64,000 nucleotides of DNA from DATFVA01 sp963771705 (GCA_963771705.1 CAVYUP010000014.1:186001-250000); one strand, 5' to 3'; positions 15,274 through 24,757 are shown, counted from the first letter of the stretch. Notes: generated by a model not told the origin, from the sequence alone. Numbers and translations are program-made.

Positions 15274-16809
15274 TCACCATAAAAACGATTTATCGCCCAG
15301 AAGTTCGTGCAGTTCCTTTCTTGCCTCCAGGTTAATCCTCTCAGCCCAGATCCCCACCGGGTTCCGGTCGTCCGTTAAAACAACAGCATCTTTCATATCC
15401 GGTACGAACCTGTTATCCCAGGCATGGTTTCTTTCGTATTGATCACTGAACCTGTAATCTGTTTTCCAATAGTCTCTCTCAAGGGGAGCAGTCAGTTCAA
15501 ACGGTTTATCCGAAGCAAGCAGTATGACGTTCCCCAGCTGGTTAGGCGGTTCAGCTATCGGGAGGGCAAGGACATTACTGAACACCTGGTGCAGAGTTTT
15601 GGCGAGCGAGCCTACTATTATATCATCCCAGCCTACTGCTTCGATGTTGACAGCCATTATTCCGTTTTTATTAAGATGCTGCGCAGCCAGTCGGAATGCT
15701 TCAACCGTTGTAAGGTGGAAGGGGACAGAACTACTGCCGAAAGCATCAAGAACAATGAGGTCATATGTCCTGTCGGTAGTTCTAAGGAACTCCCTCCCGT
15801 CGTCATTTACGATGTTATTAAAACCAGGGACAGGATTGAAGTACTTCATTTCAATTCTTATGATTTCCGGGTCTACTTCAACAGCCTCAACATCCCAGTC
15901 ATCTTCATAGAAGGATTTCAGCACCGAACCTCCGCCGAGTCCTATCAGCAGCATATCTCCCTTATACCTTTCCAGTTTTTTAGTAATATCAATTACCCAG
16001 GCGTAAGGGAGTATATTTTCTCCGGTAGTTTTATCGACCGCAGTATGAATGCCGCCGTCAATCAGAAGCATCCTGGTTTCATCTACATCCATCACCCGGA
16101 TCTCCCCATACACGCTTTGTTTTACAGCAATAATACCTTTAGAGGGATCAGCTTTTTCAGAGGGGAGAAAATTAAACGAAACCACAGCCAGTATTACGAT
16201 TAAAACGGCAGAGACAATCCGGGAAGTTTTTTTTGTTCCTGATACAAAAAGGAATATAGAGGTAAGTATCAGTATGATACCTATACTTAGTGTAAGTTTA
16301 ATGACACCAACATTGGGGATGAGGATGTAACCCGTTAAAAGCGCGGCCAATACGCTGCCTATAGTTGAAACCGCATACAGGTCGCCGGTACGCGTACCCA
16401 CCACATCCAGACTTTTCGTTCTTAGTTTAACCGCATAAGGACTAACCATCCCGAGGAAAGTAAGAGGCGGGAAAAAAAGTATGAAAGATGTAATCAGCAC
16501 CGATGTTCTTAGTCCCATCGATTCGGTAATAGAAATTACGTCATTCCTGGCCAGAGGTATAAGGAGGACAATGATGCCGGATACAGCGATCATGACCGCT
16601 AGGGTCCTTATATCCTTTCTTCTGTCGGCTAATCTGCCGCCAATCATATAACCTGCGCTCAATGCGATCAGTGTAACAGAGATTAAAGCTGACCACAGAA
16701 AAATACTTACTCCGTAATAAGGTCCGATTATTCTGGTTCCAAGAATTTCAATGGCGAGTACCGCGCCTCCACAGATGAAGACTACAAAGTAGAGTACAAT
16801 TTTGTTCAT
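15274..16809 (-). CDS. Membrane-fused spermidine synthase-like protein
   Basis: A 511-residue protein. The first about 215 residues form six to seven hydrophobic segments, starting EILGTRIIGPYYGVS, of the type found fused to polyamine synthase domains. The C-terminal part is a SpeE-like Rossmann fold: LLIGLGGGSVLKSF, EAVEVDPEIIRI, VNDDGREFLR and LIVLDAFGSSSVPFHL. These bind the decarboxy-SAM or SAM nucleoside and the amine in true spermidine synthases. Many such fusions have an unknown substrate. It is convergent with the small pro-domain protein (8-base gap) and divergent from the TrmB regulator. Inner membrane, catalytic domain probably cytosolic. Confidence 0.85.
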   Translation of the reverse strand: MNKIVLYFVVFICGGAVLAIEILGTRIIGPYYGVSIFLWSALISVTLIALSAGYMIGGRLADRRKDIRTLAVMIAVSGIIVLLIPLARNDVISITESMGLRTSVLITSFILFFPPLTFLGMVSPYAVKLRTKSLDVVGTRTGDLYAVSTIGSVLAALLTGYILIPNVGVIKLTLSIGIILILTSIFLFVSGTKKTSRIVSAVLIVILAVVSFNFLPSEKADPSKGIIAVKQSVYGEIRVMDVDETRMLLIDGGIHTAVDKTTGENILPYAWVIDITKKLERYKGDMLLIGLGGGSVLKSFYEDDWDVEAVEVDPEIIRIEMKYFNPVPGFNNIVNDDGREFLRTTDRTYDLIVLDAFGSSSVPFHLTTVEAFRLAAQHLNKNGIMAVNIEAVGWDDIIVGSLAKTLHQVFSNVLALPIAEPPNQLGNVILLASDKPFELTAPLERDYWKTDYRFSDQYERNHAWDNRFVPDMKDAVVLTDDRNPVGIWAERINLEARKELHELLGDKSFLW

Positions 16810-16971
16810 ACGGTTATGTCAATCTATAAATGAATAAAAGAATTTAAGTAAAAAGGATGAAAAAACAACCCCGGCATGCCTTCCTGAATGGGGAACAGCG
16901 GTTTCATTCTTCTGATTTTGAATCCTCACAGGACCTTTGCATTTATATAAATTATTATTTAGTTTCGTGTG

Positions 16972-17010
16972 TCCCTTTATAAGGGATACAGCCACCCGGC
17001 TGGGGATACA
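16972..17010. promoter_or_regulatory. Palindrome and direct repeats upstream of TrmB-like regulator
   Basis: TCCCTT-TAT-AAGGGA (16972-16986) is a perfect inverted repeat. GGGATACA occurs at 16983-16990 and again at 17003-17010, exactly 20 bases apart, two helical turns. The element begins 60 bases before the GTG start of the regulator and also faces the divergent spermidine synthase-like gene. It may be an autoregulatory site. Confidence 0.4.
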
Positions 17011-17031
17011 AACACTAAATAGCGGAATATT

Positions 17032-17850
17032 GTGGACTTAATAAATCAACTACAGGAAATAGGGCTGTCTAAACGAGAAGCCGAAGTTTATCTCGCTCTT
17101 CTTCAAAAGAAAGAATTCACCGCTCCCGATATCGCCAAGATAACCACCATAACCAGAACCAAAGTATATGAAATACTTCAGAACCTTATAAAGAAGGGGC
17201 TCTGCAGTGAAAGTTACAAAGACGCGGTGAAAGTATACAGAGGTGTTGATCCCAAAATAGCCATAACAAACATACTCGAAAGTTATCAGCAGGAGCTGGA
17301 GAATAAAAAAAGAATAGCCGAAAATTTCGAAAAAGCCCTCTCTGTAATTTACAAGGAGAACCTGACGAATTACGATCCGCTCGATTATATTGAAGTGGTT
17401 AAAGACAAAGGGCAGATAAAGGAGCGTTGGCTTAAGCTCCAGGCAAATACAAAAAAGGAACTGCTGATCTTTACCAAGGCACCTTATACGGGCTCACTTG
17501 AGGACAATATTGAGGACCAGAATGCTATAACTACCCAGAAGGTAAAAGTTAAGAGCATTTACGAGTCGAAAGATGTAACCAGCAAGAAGAGCAAAGAGGA
17601 ATTTGTTAAAGTAATTGAATCCTATGTGGCGACGGGGGAAGAGGCAAGAATAATAAAGCAGCTTCCGATGAAACTTGTGATAAGCGATGAAAGCACCACT
17701 ATGTTCGCTCTTAATGATCCCGTATCGCTGCAGGAAAGTATAACCACATTGATAGTGAACCACCCCAGTTTTGCAATTGCGCTGAAAAATGTTTTTAACA
17801 GCTACTGGGAAAAAGGGTTTACTTTAAAAGAATACAAGGAAAAATTTTAG
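17032..17850 (+). CDS. TrmB-family transcriptional regulator
   Basis: A 272-residue protein with a GTG start. Residues 1-70 form the TrmB winged helix: LQEIGLSKREAEVYLALLQ, then APDIAKITTITRTKVYEILQNLIKKGLC. A coiled-coil-like helix (about 85-110) joins it to a C-terminal effector domain with WLKLQANTKKELLIFTKAP and MKLVISDE, as in the shorter bacterial TrmB-like proteins. TrmB proteins are best known as sugar-responsive regulators in archaea. The ligand here is unknown and no sugar genes adjoin. Direct repeats and a palindrome just upstream suggest autoregulation or control of the divergent gene. Confidence 0.83.
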   Translation: MDLINQLQEIGLSKREAEVYLALLQKKEFTAPDIAKITTITRTKVYEILQNLIKKGLCSESYKDAVKVYRGVDPKIAITNILESYQQELENKKRIAENFEKALSVIYKENLTNYDPLDYIEVVKDKGQIKERWLKLQANTKKELLIFTKAPYTGSLEDNIEDQNAITTQKVKVKSIYESKDVTSKKSKEEFVKVIESYVATGEEARIIKQLPMKLVISDESTTMFALNDPVSLQESITTLIVNHPSFAIALKNVFNSYWEKGFTLKEYKEKF

Positions 17851-18006
17851 TTGTATGGGGAGTAACCTCAGTTTTCGTATCATCAAACCACGGAGTTTGC
17901 TTATGGCAAATATCGCACTCTTTTATTAACTACCAGTGAAAGATAATTCGCACAGGATTATTAATCATAACTAATTCATTATTTATAAAATTACAAGGAG
18001 CTTGTT

Positions 18007-20055
18007 ATGATTAACATTAAAAGAAATTTACTTATAGTATTTAATGTTATTTTGTTTTCAACTTTTACACTTCTAAATGCTCAAACAGCCGCTGTTTCAG
18101 CATATCAAAACGGATTTTTATCGGACCTGGACGGAAATGTTCAGACGGGAGCGGTTTCAGCCCTTAATCCAGGAACTTCACCCGTATCTATAAATGATTT
18201 TACACCATACACGGGTTATCCTACAGTCTCCTCATACGCATTCGCAAATCCCAAAGACGGCGGCATCGCCTGTAATATGGATTCAGATCCGGATCTTGAA
18301 ATAGTATATGGATCGGGAAGCTACCTGTATGCAAGGAACCTGGATACTACTTCTGTACCAGGATGGCCTAAAGTTTACCAGCAGTATTATGAAGTTGCAT
18401 GGACTCCATCATACGGCGATATAGACGGCGACGGCGAAGGTGAAATTGTTGCCGGGGTAGGCGGACCTCTGGGAGGTTATCTTTATGCTTACAAACAGGA
18501 CGGGACTGAAATATTTAACATCAACATCGGGAAATATCCGGTAACCCCTGTACTTTCAGATCTTAACGGCGACGGTAAGATGGAAATTATAATCGGACTC
18601 AGGACAGGGCAGGTTTATGTTTACAACGGTGACGGTACGGTATACAACGGATGGCCGCAGACTATTGATCACTATATCGCTTCTTCATGCGCGGTTGGCG
18701 ATATAAACAATGACGGTGTAAAAGAAATAGTAGCTGAAGGAAGGAACTTCCTTTACGTATGGGACAGCAACGGCAACGCAATGCCTGGTTTCCCATATCA
18801 GATCTATGATACCGTTGACGGTTCGAATTCATACTCCGCACCGGTTCTTGCTGATCTCTTCGGCGACGGAAATAAAGAAATTATGTTCTGTTCACACTCC
18901 AACGGCGCAAACGGAGGAATCATTTATGCTGTTAATAACGACGGCACCTCTTTACCCGGATGGCCTAATTTTGTTTCCAACTGGATCTATGCGCCGGTTT
19001 CAATAGCCGATGTGAATAATGACAATCAGTATGATATAGTTATAGGAGAATACGGCGCTTCCGCAACGCCTGCTTTTTCTTTATTCGCATATAACATAGA
19101 CGGTTCCCTTATAACCAATTACCCTATAGGTCCACTAGACGGAATGGCCTGCCAGGCTGCATTCGCCGACCTTGACAATGACGGTGAACTCGAAATGGTA
19201 CTTGACAGAAACGGACAGGACGGCGATTTCGGATCCTATGTAGCATTCAACCTTGATGGAACTCCTGTTACAGGTTTCCCACTGCAGGTTCATCTGAACT
19301 CAAGCTTTAATCAGCCTGTCTTCGCAGATTTCAACAATGACGGTACACTCGATATGTTCGGCGGAACGTTTGAGTTTCTTGGAAATTATGAGACCGACGC
19401 TTATGCATGGAATACCGGTCTTCCTTATGACCAGACTTCAATATTTAATCCTGTCTACCAGTATAACGTACAGCACGACGGAGTTTTTGTTGATCCTACA
19501 CTTGTTGTTCCTGTGGAACTGAACTCATTCACGGCAGGTGTTCATGGAAATAATGTGGAACTGTTATGGTCAACCGCTACCGAAGAAAACAACGCATTCT
19601 TTGAGCTGTACAGGAATGGCATCCGTCTTGGAACAATCCAGGGCTCAGGTACCACAACAGAAAAGAAATCATATTCCTTTACCGATGAGAATGTTAAAGC
19701 CGGAACCTACTCATATAAGCTGTACCAGCAGGATTATGACGGCTCAAGGAAGCTGGCAGGCGAGACTAATGCAACCGTAAGCAGCAATCCAGCTGACTTC
19801 ACCCTTGCCCAGAATTACCCGAATCCTTTCAACCCGACAACCGTAATCAATTACTCTGTTCCTTCCGAGTCATTTGTTACACTTAAGGTATATGATGTAA
19901 TGGGTAATGAAGTAAAGACGCTGGTTAATGAGAAAAAATCTGCAGGGAGCTACAACGTTAACTTTAACGCCAAAAACCTTGCCGCAGGATTATATGTATA
20001 CCAGCTGAGAACAAATAATTTTGAAGCATCAAAGAAAATGATGCTTCTAAAGTAA
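18007..20055 (+). CDS. Secreted FG-GAP/VCBS repeat protein with T9SS sorting domain
   Basis: A 682-residue exported protein with a signal peptide (residues 1-26, ending LNAQ). Seven or more FG-GAP/VCBS units with Ca-binding loops follow (DIDGDGEGEIV, DLNGDGKMEII, DINNDGVKEIV, DLFGDGNKEIM, DVNNDNQYDIV, DLDNDGELEMV, DFNNDGTLDMF), forming a beta-propeller. A fibronectin-like linker domain is at about 500-600. The C-terminus (NYPNPFNPTT... ASKKMMLLK) is a type A sorting domain, so the protein should cross the outer membrane through the T9SS and be processed by PorU. Surface adhesion or binding is likely; ligand unknown. A strong terminator follows. Confidence 0.9.
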   Translation: MINIKRNLLIVFNVILFSTFTLLNAQTAAVSAYQNGFLSDLDGNVQTGAVSALNPGTSPVSINDFTPYTGYPTVSSYAFANPKDGGIACNMDSDPDLEIVYGSGSYLYARNLDTTSVPGWPKVYQQYYEVAWTPSYGDIDGDGEGEIVAGVGGPLGGYLYAYKQDGTEIFNINIGKYPVTPVLSDLNGDGKMEIIIGLRTGQVYVYNGDGTVYNGWPQTIDHYIASSCAVGDINNDGVKEIVAEGRNFLYVWDSNGNAMPGFPYQIYDTVDGSNSYSAPVLADLFGDGNKEIMFCSHSNGANGGIIYAVNNDGTSLPGWPNFVSNWIYAPVSIADVNNDNQYDIVIGEYGASATPAFSLFAYNIDGSLITNYPIGPLDGMACQAAFADLDNDGELEMVLDRNGQDGDFGSYVAFNLDGTPVTGFPLQVHLNSSFNQPVFADFNNDGTLDMFGGTFEFLGNYETDAYAWNTGLPYDQTSIFNPVYQYNVQHDGVFVDPTLVVPVELNSFTAGVHGNNVELLWSTATEENNAFFELYRNGIRLGTIQGSGTTTEKKSYSFTDENVKAGTYSYKLYQQDYDGSRKLAGETNATVSSNPADFTLAQNYPNPFNPTTVINYSVPSESFVTLKVYDVMGNEVKTLVNEKKSAGSYNVNFNAKNLAAGLYVYQLRTNNFEASKKMMLLK

Positions 20056-20090
20056 CTGAATCCCTGTTAGGGAAGAAGTAAATATGCGCG

Positions 20091-20124
20091 AACCCGGCAA
20101 TTAACTTTGCCGGGTTTTTTTTTG
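20091..20124 (+). terminator. Intrinsic terminator after the FG-GAP protein
   Basis: AACCCGGCAA (20091-20100) pairs perfectly with TTGCCGGGTT (20107-20116) across a 6-base loop and runs into a stretch of T. It lies 35 bases after the stop codon. Confidence 0.9.
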
Positions 20125-20415
20125 ATGTGCGTCAGGCACTTCAATACTTTTCCGTTTTGAATTGAAAGATCACTTTTCTATATTACCTCACCTTTGTTAA
20201 TACACAATTATTTATAGATAAATATTCAGGGATGGTTAATAAGCCAGGCGCTGCAGATCCCGGATACAACCTGACAAGCAGAAGATCACTATAACCTATT
20301 CCGCGGCTGTATACATGTTAATTGTATAAAGCCGGACCCTCTACCAGCAGATATATTCTTTGTAAATAATATTCCCCCGGTTACTGCAGTTAATAACAGC
20401 TTAAGGTGATTTTTT
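20125..20415. other. Intergenic region upstream of the histidine kinase
   Basis: About 290 bases without a convincing gene. The only structure I see is TATACA-N7-TGTATA (20311-20329), about 90 bases before the kinase start, which may be a regulatory palindrome. AAGGTGA before the ATG may serve as the ribosome site. Confidence 0.4.
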
Positions 20416-21879
20416 ATGGATCAACCTGTAACAATTGAAGAATTAAGAAATGTAATTGCCCTCCGCGACCTTCCTGACGAGCACCTGGAGTGGATACTTT
20501 CCAGATCGGAAAAGGCAGAATTTGAAGATGGAGAGCTGATGTTTAAAACGGGAGATTCTATAAACCATATGTCCTTTCTGCTGGAGGGCAAATTCCATTT
20601 CTATATGAATATCAACGGCAAGCTGGTATTTTATATAAGCTTTGAGAATAATGAAACCACCGGCGGGGTAACAGGAGTTCTGCCTTATTCAAGGATGAAG
20701 ACCTCCCCGGGAAATTCATACGCTGTAGGAAAAACCAGGGTGATTCAGCTGCATAAAAAATACTTCCAGGCGCTGGAAAAACTTAATCCCGACTTTATTC
20801 AGAAGCTGATCGGATATATGACTGAAAGAGCCAGATATTTTGCCACTGTGAGGCTGCAGCAGGAAAAGGTGAGCGCGCTTGGCAAACTTGCCGCCGGTAT
20901 AGCACATGAAATGAACAATCCCGCTTCCGCTATCGACAGAATTTCCGATGAACTTGATAAACGACTGAAGCTTAATATAGAACTGACGGAGGGACTCCTT
21001 AACCATGACATTTCACCAGGATTTATAAAAAATATCCGTGAAACAGTGGTTGAAAGAAGGAAAAACCATTCTGTAAAGACAAGGCTCACCCCAATGCAGC
21101 AGATGCAGAAGGAGGATGAGCTGAATGAATGGCTGGAAGAGAACGGTCTTATTTCAAACAATGAGCTTGCGGTAACTTTCGCAGAAACAGGCTTTAACCG
21201 GGAGGACATGGAATCGTTAAAAAACGGAATGGAGAATGAAGCATTTCAGAGCATACTTGTGTGGATGGAAAATCTTCTCAGTTCCGAACTGCTTATCAAC
21301 GACCTTGAAGATGCTTCGGGACGAATAACGGAACTTGTAAGTGCAATAAAATCGCATGTACATATGGACAGATCGGGGACACTGCACGTTACCGATATTC
21401 ATAAAGACATCGAGGATACACTCATTCTGCTCGGCTACAAGATCCGCGACAAAAATATAAAAGTAATAAAGAACTTCTGCGACAATATGCCGGGCATCGA
21501 AGCATACAGCGGGGAACTGAACCAGGTATGGACCAATCTTATTGATAATGCTATCTATGCTGTTCCTGATAAGGGTGAAATTCAGATAGAAACTGTATGC
21601 GATACGAAGGATGTAACTGTTAAAGTTATTGACAATGGTACAGGGATACCGAAAGATATTTTATCGCGAATATTTGATCCTTTTTTCACGACAAAGAAGG
21701 TGGGGGAAGGAACAGGTATCGGTCTCGACCTGGTGAAGAGCGTGATAAGCCGGCATAAGGGGGATGTAAAAGTTAAGTCTGAAAAAGGCAGGACTGAATT
21801 CGCAATAAGTTTTCCTGCCGCTCAACAATCTTTAAAGGAAGAAACAAAAGATGAAACTTCCATTCATTATAGTAGTTGA
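20416..21879 (+). CDS. Histidine kinase with N-terminal cyclic-nucleotide-binding-like domain
   Basis: A 487-residue cytosolic sensor kinase. Residues 15-145 form a cNMP-type beta-barrel (FEDGELMFKTGDSINHMSFLLEGKF), although the classical phosphate-binding cassette is not clear, so the ligand may differ. The H-box has His164 in GKLAAGIAHEMNNPAS. A long variable insert (175-320) precedes the ATPase domain with N-box NQVWTNLIDNAIYAV, G1 DNGTGIP, FDPFFTTK and G2 GEGTGIGLDLVK. It overlaps the next gene by 29 bases. That gene encodes a receiver domain, which is almost certainly the cognate partner. No transmembrane segment is present. Confidence 0.88.
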   Translation: MDQPVTIEELRNVIALRDLPDEHLEWILSRSEKAEFEDGELMFKTGDSINHMSFLLEGKFHFYMNINGKLVFYISFENNETTGGVTGVLPYSRMKTSPGNSYAVGKTRVIQLHKKYFQALEKLNPDFIQKLIGYMTERARYFATVRLQQEKVSALGKLAAGIAHEMNNPASAIDRISDELDKRLKLNIELTEGLLNHDISPGFIKNIRETVVERRKNHSVKTRLTPMQQMQKEDELNEWLEENGLISNNELAVTFAETGFNREDMESLKNGMENEAFQSILVWMENLLSSELLINDLEDASGRITELVSAIKSHVHMDRSGTLHVTDIHKDIEDTLILLGYKIRDKNIKVIKNFCDNMPGIEAYSGELNQVWTNLIDNAIYAVPDKGEIQIETVCDTKDVTVKVIDNGTGIPKDILSRIFDPFFTTKKVGEGTGIGLDLVKSVISRHKGDVKVKSEKGRTEFAISFPAAQQSLKEETKDETSIHYSS

Positions 21880-23512
21880 TGATGATGTACAGGTACTGAG
21901 AGCAATCCAGAGAGACGTACGGAAAAAATACCGGGATGAATACCGGGTACTTGCCGCCGGTTCCGGTGCGGAAGCCCTTGAGGCCGTCGGCGAACTAAAG
22001 CAGAAGAATGAAACCGTAGCGATGTTTCTTTCCGATCAGCGGATGCCGGAGATGGAGGGGACGGATTTTATGGAGAAGGCCAAGGTGATCTTTCCGGATG
22101 CTAAAAAGGTGCTTCTTACAGCCTATTCAGATATTGAAGCCGCGATTAAGGCTATCAACACACTACGGCTCGATTATTATCTGCTGAAGCCGTGGAACCC
22201 GCCGGAGGAAAAGCTTTATCCTGTACTGACTGATCTGCTGGAAGACTGGCAGGGCGGTTTTATTCCCGACCTGGCAGGCATAAAGATTCTAGGCTACCAA
22301 TGGTCTCCCGTTTCTCACAAGCTAAAAGATTTCCTGACAGGAAACCTGATCCCCTATAAGTGGATCGATGTAGAGCTGAGCTCCGAGGCTGCAGAAGTTA
22401 TGAATACTCATAAAATAGATTCCAAAGAACTCCCCGCTGTTGTATTCGAAGACGGCTCAGTGCTTAAATCACCTTCAGATACCGATATAGCACAGAAGAT
22501 CGGACTTAAATCGACGGCATCAGAAGAGCTTTATGACGTAGTGATAATAGGCGCTGGTCCCGCAGGACTTGCAGCAGCGGTATACGGCGGCACAGAAGGG
22601 CTTAAAACCCTGATGGTAGAAAGAAAAGCGCCCGGAGGGCAGGCAGGAACAAGCTCACGCATCGAGAATTACCTCGGTTTTCCTTCGGGGTTATCAGGTG
22701 CTGATCTTACGCGCAGGGCCATCACCCAGGCAACAAGATTTGGTGTTGAGCTTCTTTCCCCGTGCGAGGTTATTGATATAAGTATGAAGGATAAATATAA
22801 AATCCTATCCCTCTCCAACGGTACCGAAATTAAAACACATACGATCATAATATCCACAGGGGTTGATTACAGGACTCTTGATATAAAAGGAATAAACAGT
22901 CTGACCGGTGCCGGGGTTTACTACGGCGCCGCAACCGCTGAGGCGCACGCATGCCGCGGCAAGGACGTTTATGTTGTAGGCGGAGGTAATTCGGCAGGGC
23001 AGGCAGCAATGTACCTTTCGGGGTTTGCTGAGAATGTTTTCATTGTTATAAGAAGAGATTCGCTAGATTCAACGATGTCGCACTACCTTATCGACCAGAT
23101 TAAGAGGACAAAAAATATTTCCATTCTAACGGATTCTGTAGTGAAAGAAACTATCGGAGAGAGGACGCTGGAATGCATAACAATAGAGAATATTAAAACA
23201 GGCGAAAGAAGTACCAAAGAATCAGCCGCGCTCTTTATCTTTATCGGTGCAAGGCCTGTTACCGACTGGATAAAACTTAACATAGCCAAGGACGCAAAAG
23301 GATTCATTGAAACGGGGAAAGATCTGTTAAAATCCCAGAACTTCAGAAAGGTATGGAAACTGAAGCGTGATCCCTACCTGCTGGAGACCTGCATACCGGG
23401 TATCTTTTCCGCAGGAGATGTGAGAGCAGGAGCGATGAACAGGGTAGCATCGGCAGTAGGTGAAGGTGCTATGGCGATAAAGTTTGTTCATGAATATATG
23501 TCGGGTGTGTAG
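21851..23512 (+). CDS. Response regulator receiver fused to thioredoxin reductase-like flavoprotein
   Basis: A 553-residue fusion. Residues 1-130 are a receiver domain: acidic pair Asp10-Asp12, phosphoacceptor Asp62 (LSDQRMP), Thr90 and Lys113 (LLKPW). Residues about 142-220 resemble a glutaredoxin/thioredoxin-like module (KILGYQWSPVSHKL ... KELPAVVFEDG) with WSPVS where CxxC would be. Residues 228-553 are a TrxB-like flavoprotein: FAD motif GAGPAGLAAA, GGQAGTSSRIENYLGFPSG, NADPH motif VVGGGNSAGQAA and SAGDVRAG. The redox CxxC of TrxB is missing (ATAEAHAC in its place). NCBI-style names for this architecture are fused response regulator/thioredoxin-disulfide reductase. Output probably a flavin-redox activity controlled by phosphorylation. 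Confidence 0.85.
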   Translation: MKLPFIIVVDDDVQVLRAIQRDVRKKYRDEYRVLAAGSGAEALEAVGELKQKNETVAMFLSDQRMPEMEGTDFMEKAKVIFPDAKKVLLTAYSDIEAAIKAINTLRLDYYLLKPWNPPEEKLYPVLTDLLEDWQGGFIPDLAGIKILGYQWSPVSHKLKDFLTGNLIPYKWIDVELSSEAAEVMNTHKIDSKELPAVVFEDGSVLKSPSDTDIAQKIGLKSTASEELYDVVIIGAGPAGLAAAVYGGTEGLKTLMVERKAPGGQAGTSSRIENYLGFPSGLSGADLTRRAITQATRFGVELLSPCEVIDISMKDKYKILSLSNGTEIKTHTIIISTGVDYRTLDIKGINSLTGAGVYYGAATAEAHACRGKDVYVVGGGNSAGQAAMYLSGFAENVFIVIRRDSLDSTMSHYLIDQIKRTKNISILTDSVVKETIGERTLECITIENIKTGERSTKESAALFIFIGARPVTDWIKLNIAKDAKGFIETGKDLLKSQNFRKVWKLKRDPYLLETCIPGIFSAGDVRAGAMNRVASAVGEGAMAIKFVHEYMSGV

Positions 23513-23549
23513 GTTAGAGGTCATAAACAAAATTAAACCGGAGGCGTTG

Positions 23550-23822
23550 ATGAAAAGGTTTATTGTAATATCCGCTCACACGGCTGAGGACTGCAGGATG
23601 GCGGTGAAGCAGTTCAGGGAATATAATGCCGGATTCCTGACACACTTTGAATGGGGCTGTAAGGATAATGATCACACTGCTTACGCAATAATAGAAGCAG
23701 AAGATCATGCAAACGCAAAATTATCGGTCCCAACGTTATTCAGGGAGAAGACGCGGGTTGTTATGCTTACAACCTTCGACCCTGCCCAGCAGGATGTTAT
23801 TCATCAGGAAAAGGCGGGATAG
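23550..23822 (+). CDS. Conserved small protein, unknown function
   Basis: I start at ATG 23550 (90 residues), preceded by CCGGAGG; a longer in-frame start at 23484 would overlap the flavoprotein. The protein is cytosolic, with VISAHTAEDCRMAVKQF and a Trp-Gly-Cys motif (HFEWGCKDNDHTAYAIIEAE) and a C-terminal TRVVMLTTFDP. The alpha-beta pattern suggests a small ferredoxin-like (dimeric alpha-beta barrel) fold, similar to DUF3303-like proteins, but this is weak. It lies 37 bases after the receiver-flavoprotein gene and may be part of the same unit. Confidence 0.55.
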   Translation: MKRFIVISAHTAEDCRMAVKQFREYNAGFLTHFEWGCKDNDHTAYAIIEAEDHANAKLSVPTLFREKTRVVMLTTFDPAQQDVIHQEKAG

Positions 23823-23978
23823 TGTAATCAGCCGCAAGTAAGGCCCGGATGAAATGGGGGAATCTTCAGCCATAGTGTGCCGGATTTCAATTTTGTTTAT
23901 ACCGCTGTGACACTTTTGTGATGATCAAATTACTATAAATATATAGATTAGATCAAATAATAACAGCAGGAGATTAAA

Positions 23979-24632
23979 TTGAAGAATCCGGCAATACTAT
24001 TTTTCCTTGTTATAACATTCTTATTCGGCGTACAAGCTGAAGCACATGTAGGGCTTGATTTCCCTGTAGGCGGTGAAACCTTTGAAGCAGGCGCAGTAAT
24101 TACCATTCGCTGGCATGCAGAAATTGATCATGGTCCCTGCAACTGGGATCTTTATTTCTCATCGAACGGCGGTTCAACCTGGCAGGAGATAGTTATCGAT
24201 CTACCGAAAGAGCAGACCACATACGACTGGATGGTGCCGCAGATCGCGACCCAGCAGGGGGAAATCCGCGTCGTTCAGGACAATCAGAACACTATTCCAT
24301 ATGATGACTACAGCGGGGTGTTTACTACCGAGATACCAACAGGAATCATTAAGAATGATCTTCAGGATTTGAGTTATAAATTATTCCCGGCATACCCTGA
24401 TCCGTTTAATCCCTCTACAAATATCAGGTATTCGATTGCCGAAGCAGGTTATGTATCAATAAAAGTTTATGACCTATCGGGAGGGGAAGTGAAAACACTG
24501 GTTAATGAGCATAAGCCGGCAGGGACTTATGAAGTAAAATTCGACGGGTCTGATCTTTCAAGCGGAGTATACCTCTATAAATTAAATTCAGGCAATTATT
24601 CCGTTGTCCGCAAGTTTATGCTGTTGAAGTAG
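23979..24632 (+). CDS. Secreted protein with T9SS type A sorting domain
   Basis: A 217-residue protein with a TTG start, chosen because it begins a good signal peptide (residues 1-22, FGVQAEA) and follows GCAGGAG. Residues 25-115 form a beta-sandwich-like domain (FPVGGETFEAGAVITIRWHAE ... WDLYFSSNGGSTW), resembling the Ser/Thr-rich GPI-anchored / Kre9-type modules found in secreted bacterial proteins. Residues 130-217 are a type A sorting domain (AYPDPFNPSTNIRYS, KVYDLSGGEVKTLVNEHKPAGTYEV, VVRKFMLLK). It should be exported by the T9SS. Function otherwise unknown; it is unusually short for a T9SS cargo. Confidence 0.82.
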   Translation: MKNPAILFFLVITFLFGVQAEAHVGLDFPVGGETFEAGAVITIRWHAEIDHGPCNWDLYFSSNGGSTWQEIVIDLPKEQTTYDWMVPQIATQQGEIRVVQDNQNTIPYDDYSGVFTTEIPTGIIKNDLQDLSYKLFPAYPDPFNPSTNIRYSIAEAGYVSIKVYDLSGGEVKTLVNEHKPAGTYEVKFDGSDLSSGVYLYKLNSGNYSVVRKFMLLK

Positions 24633-24757
24633 AGGAAGCGCGGGGCTGCGGGGAATGGGAGATTCATATATAGCCGCTTCAAATTGAATATGACCTTTGT
24701 TCTGGCTATTTTTGAAGGGTTACCGAAGGTTATCTTTCATTAAGTATCGGACCATAT

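Noticed and set aside
15274..16809. True spermidine synthase
   Set aside because: The membrane-fused form often lacks polyamine activity, and no speD or speA gene is adjacent; I kept the call at spermidine synthase-like.
23484..23549. Longer start of the small WGC-motif protein
   Set aside because: It would overlap the flavoprotein gene and give an N-terminus unlike the rest; CCGGAGG supports the ATG at 23550.
13659..23958. The 12-base string ATTAGATCAAAT before two exported-protein genes (13659-13670 and 23947-23958)
   Set aside because: Distances to the starts differ (60 versus 21 bases), and shared strings of this length are expected by chance in 64 kb of A/T-rich sequence.
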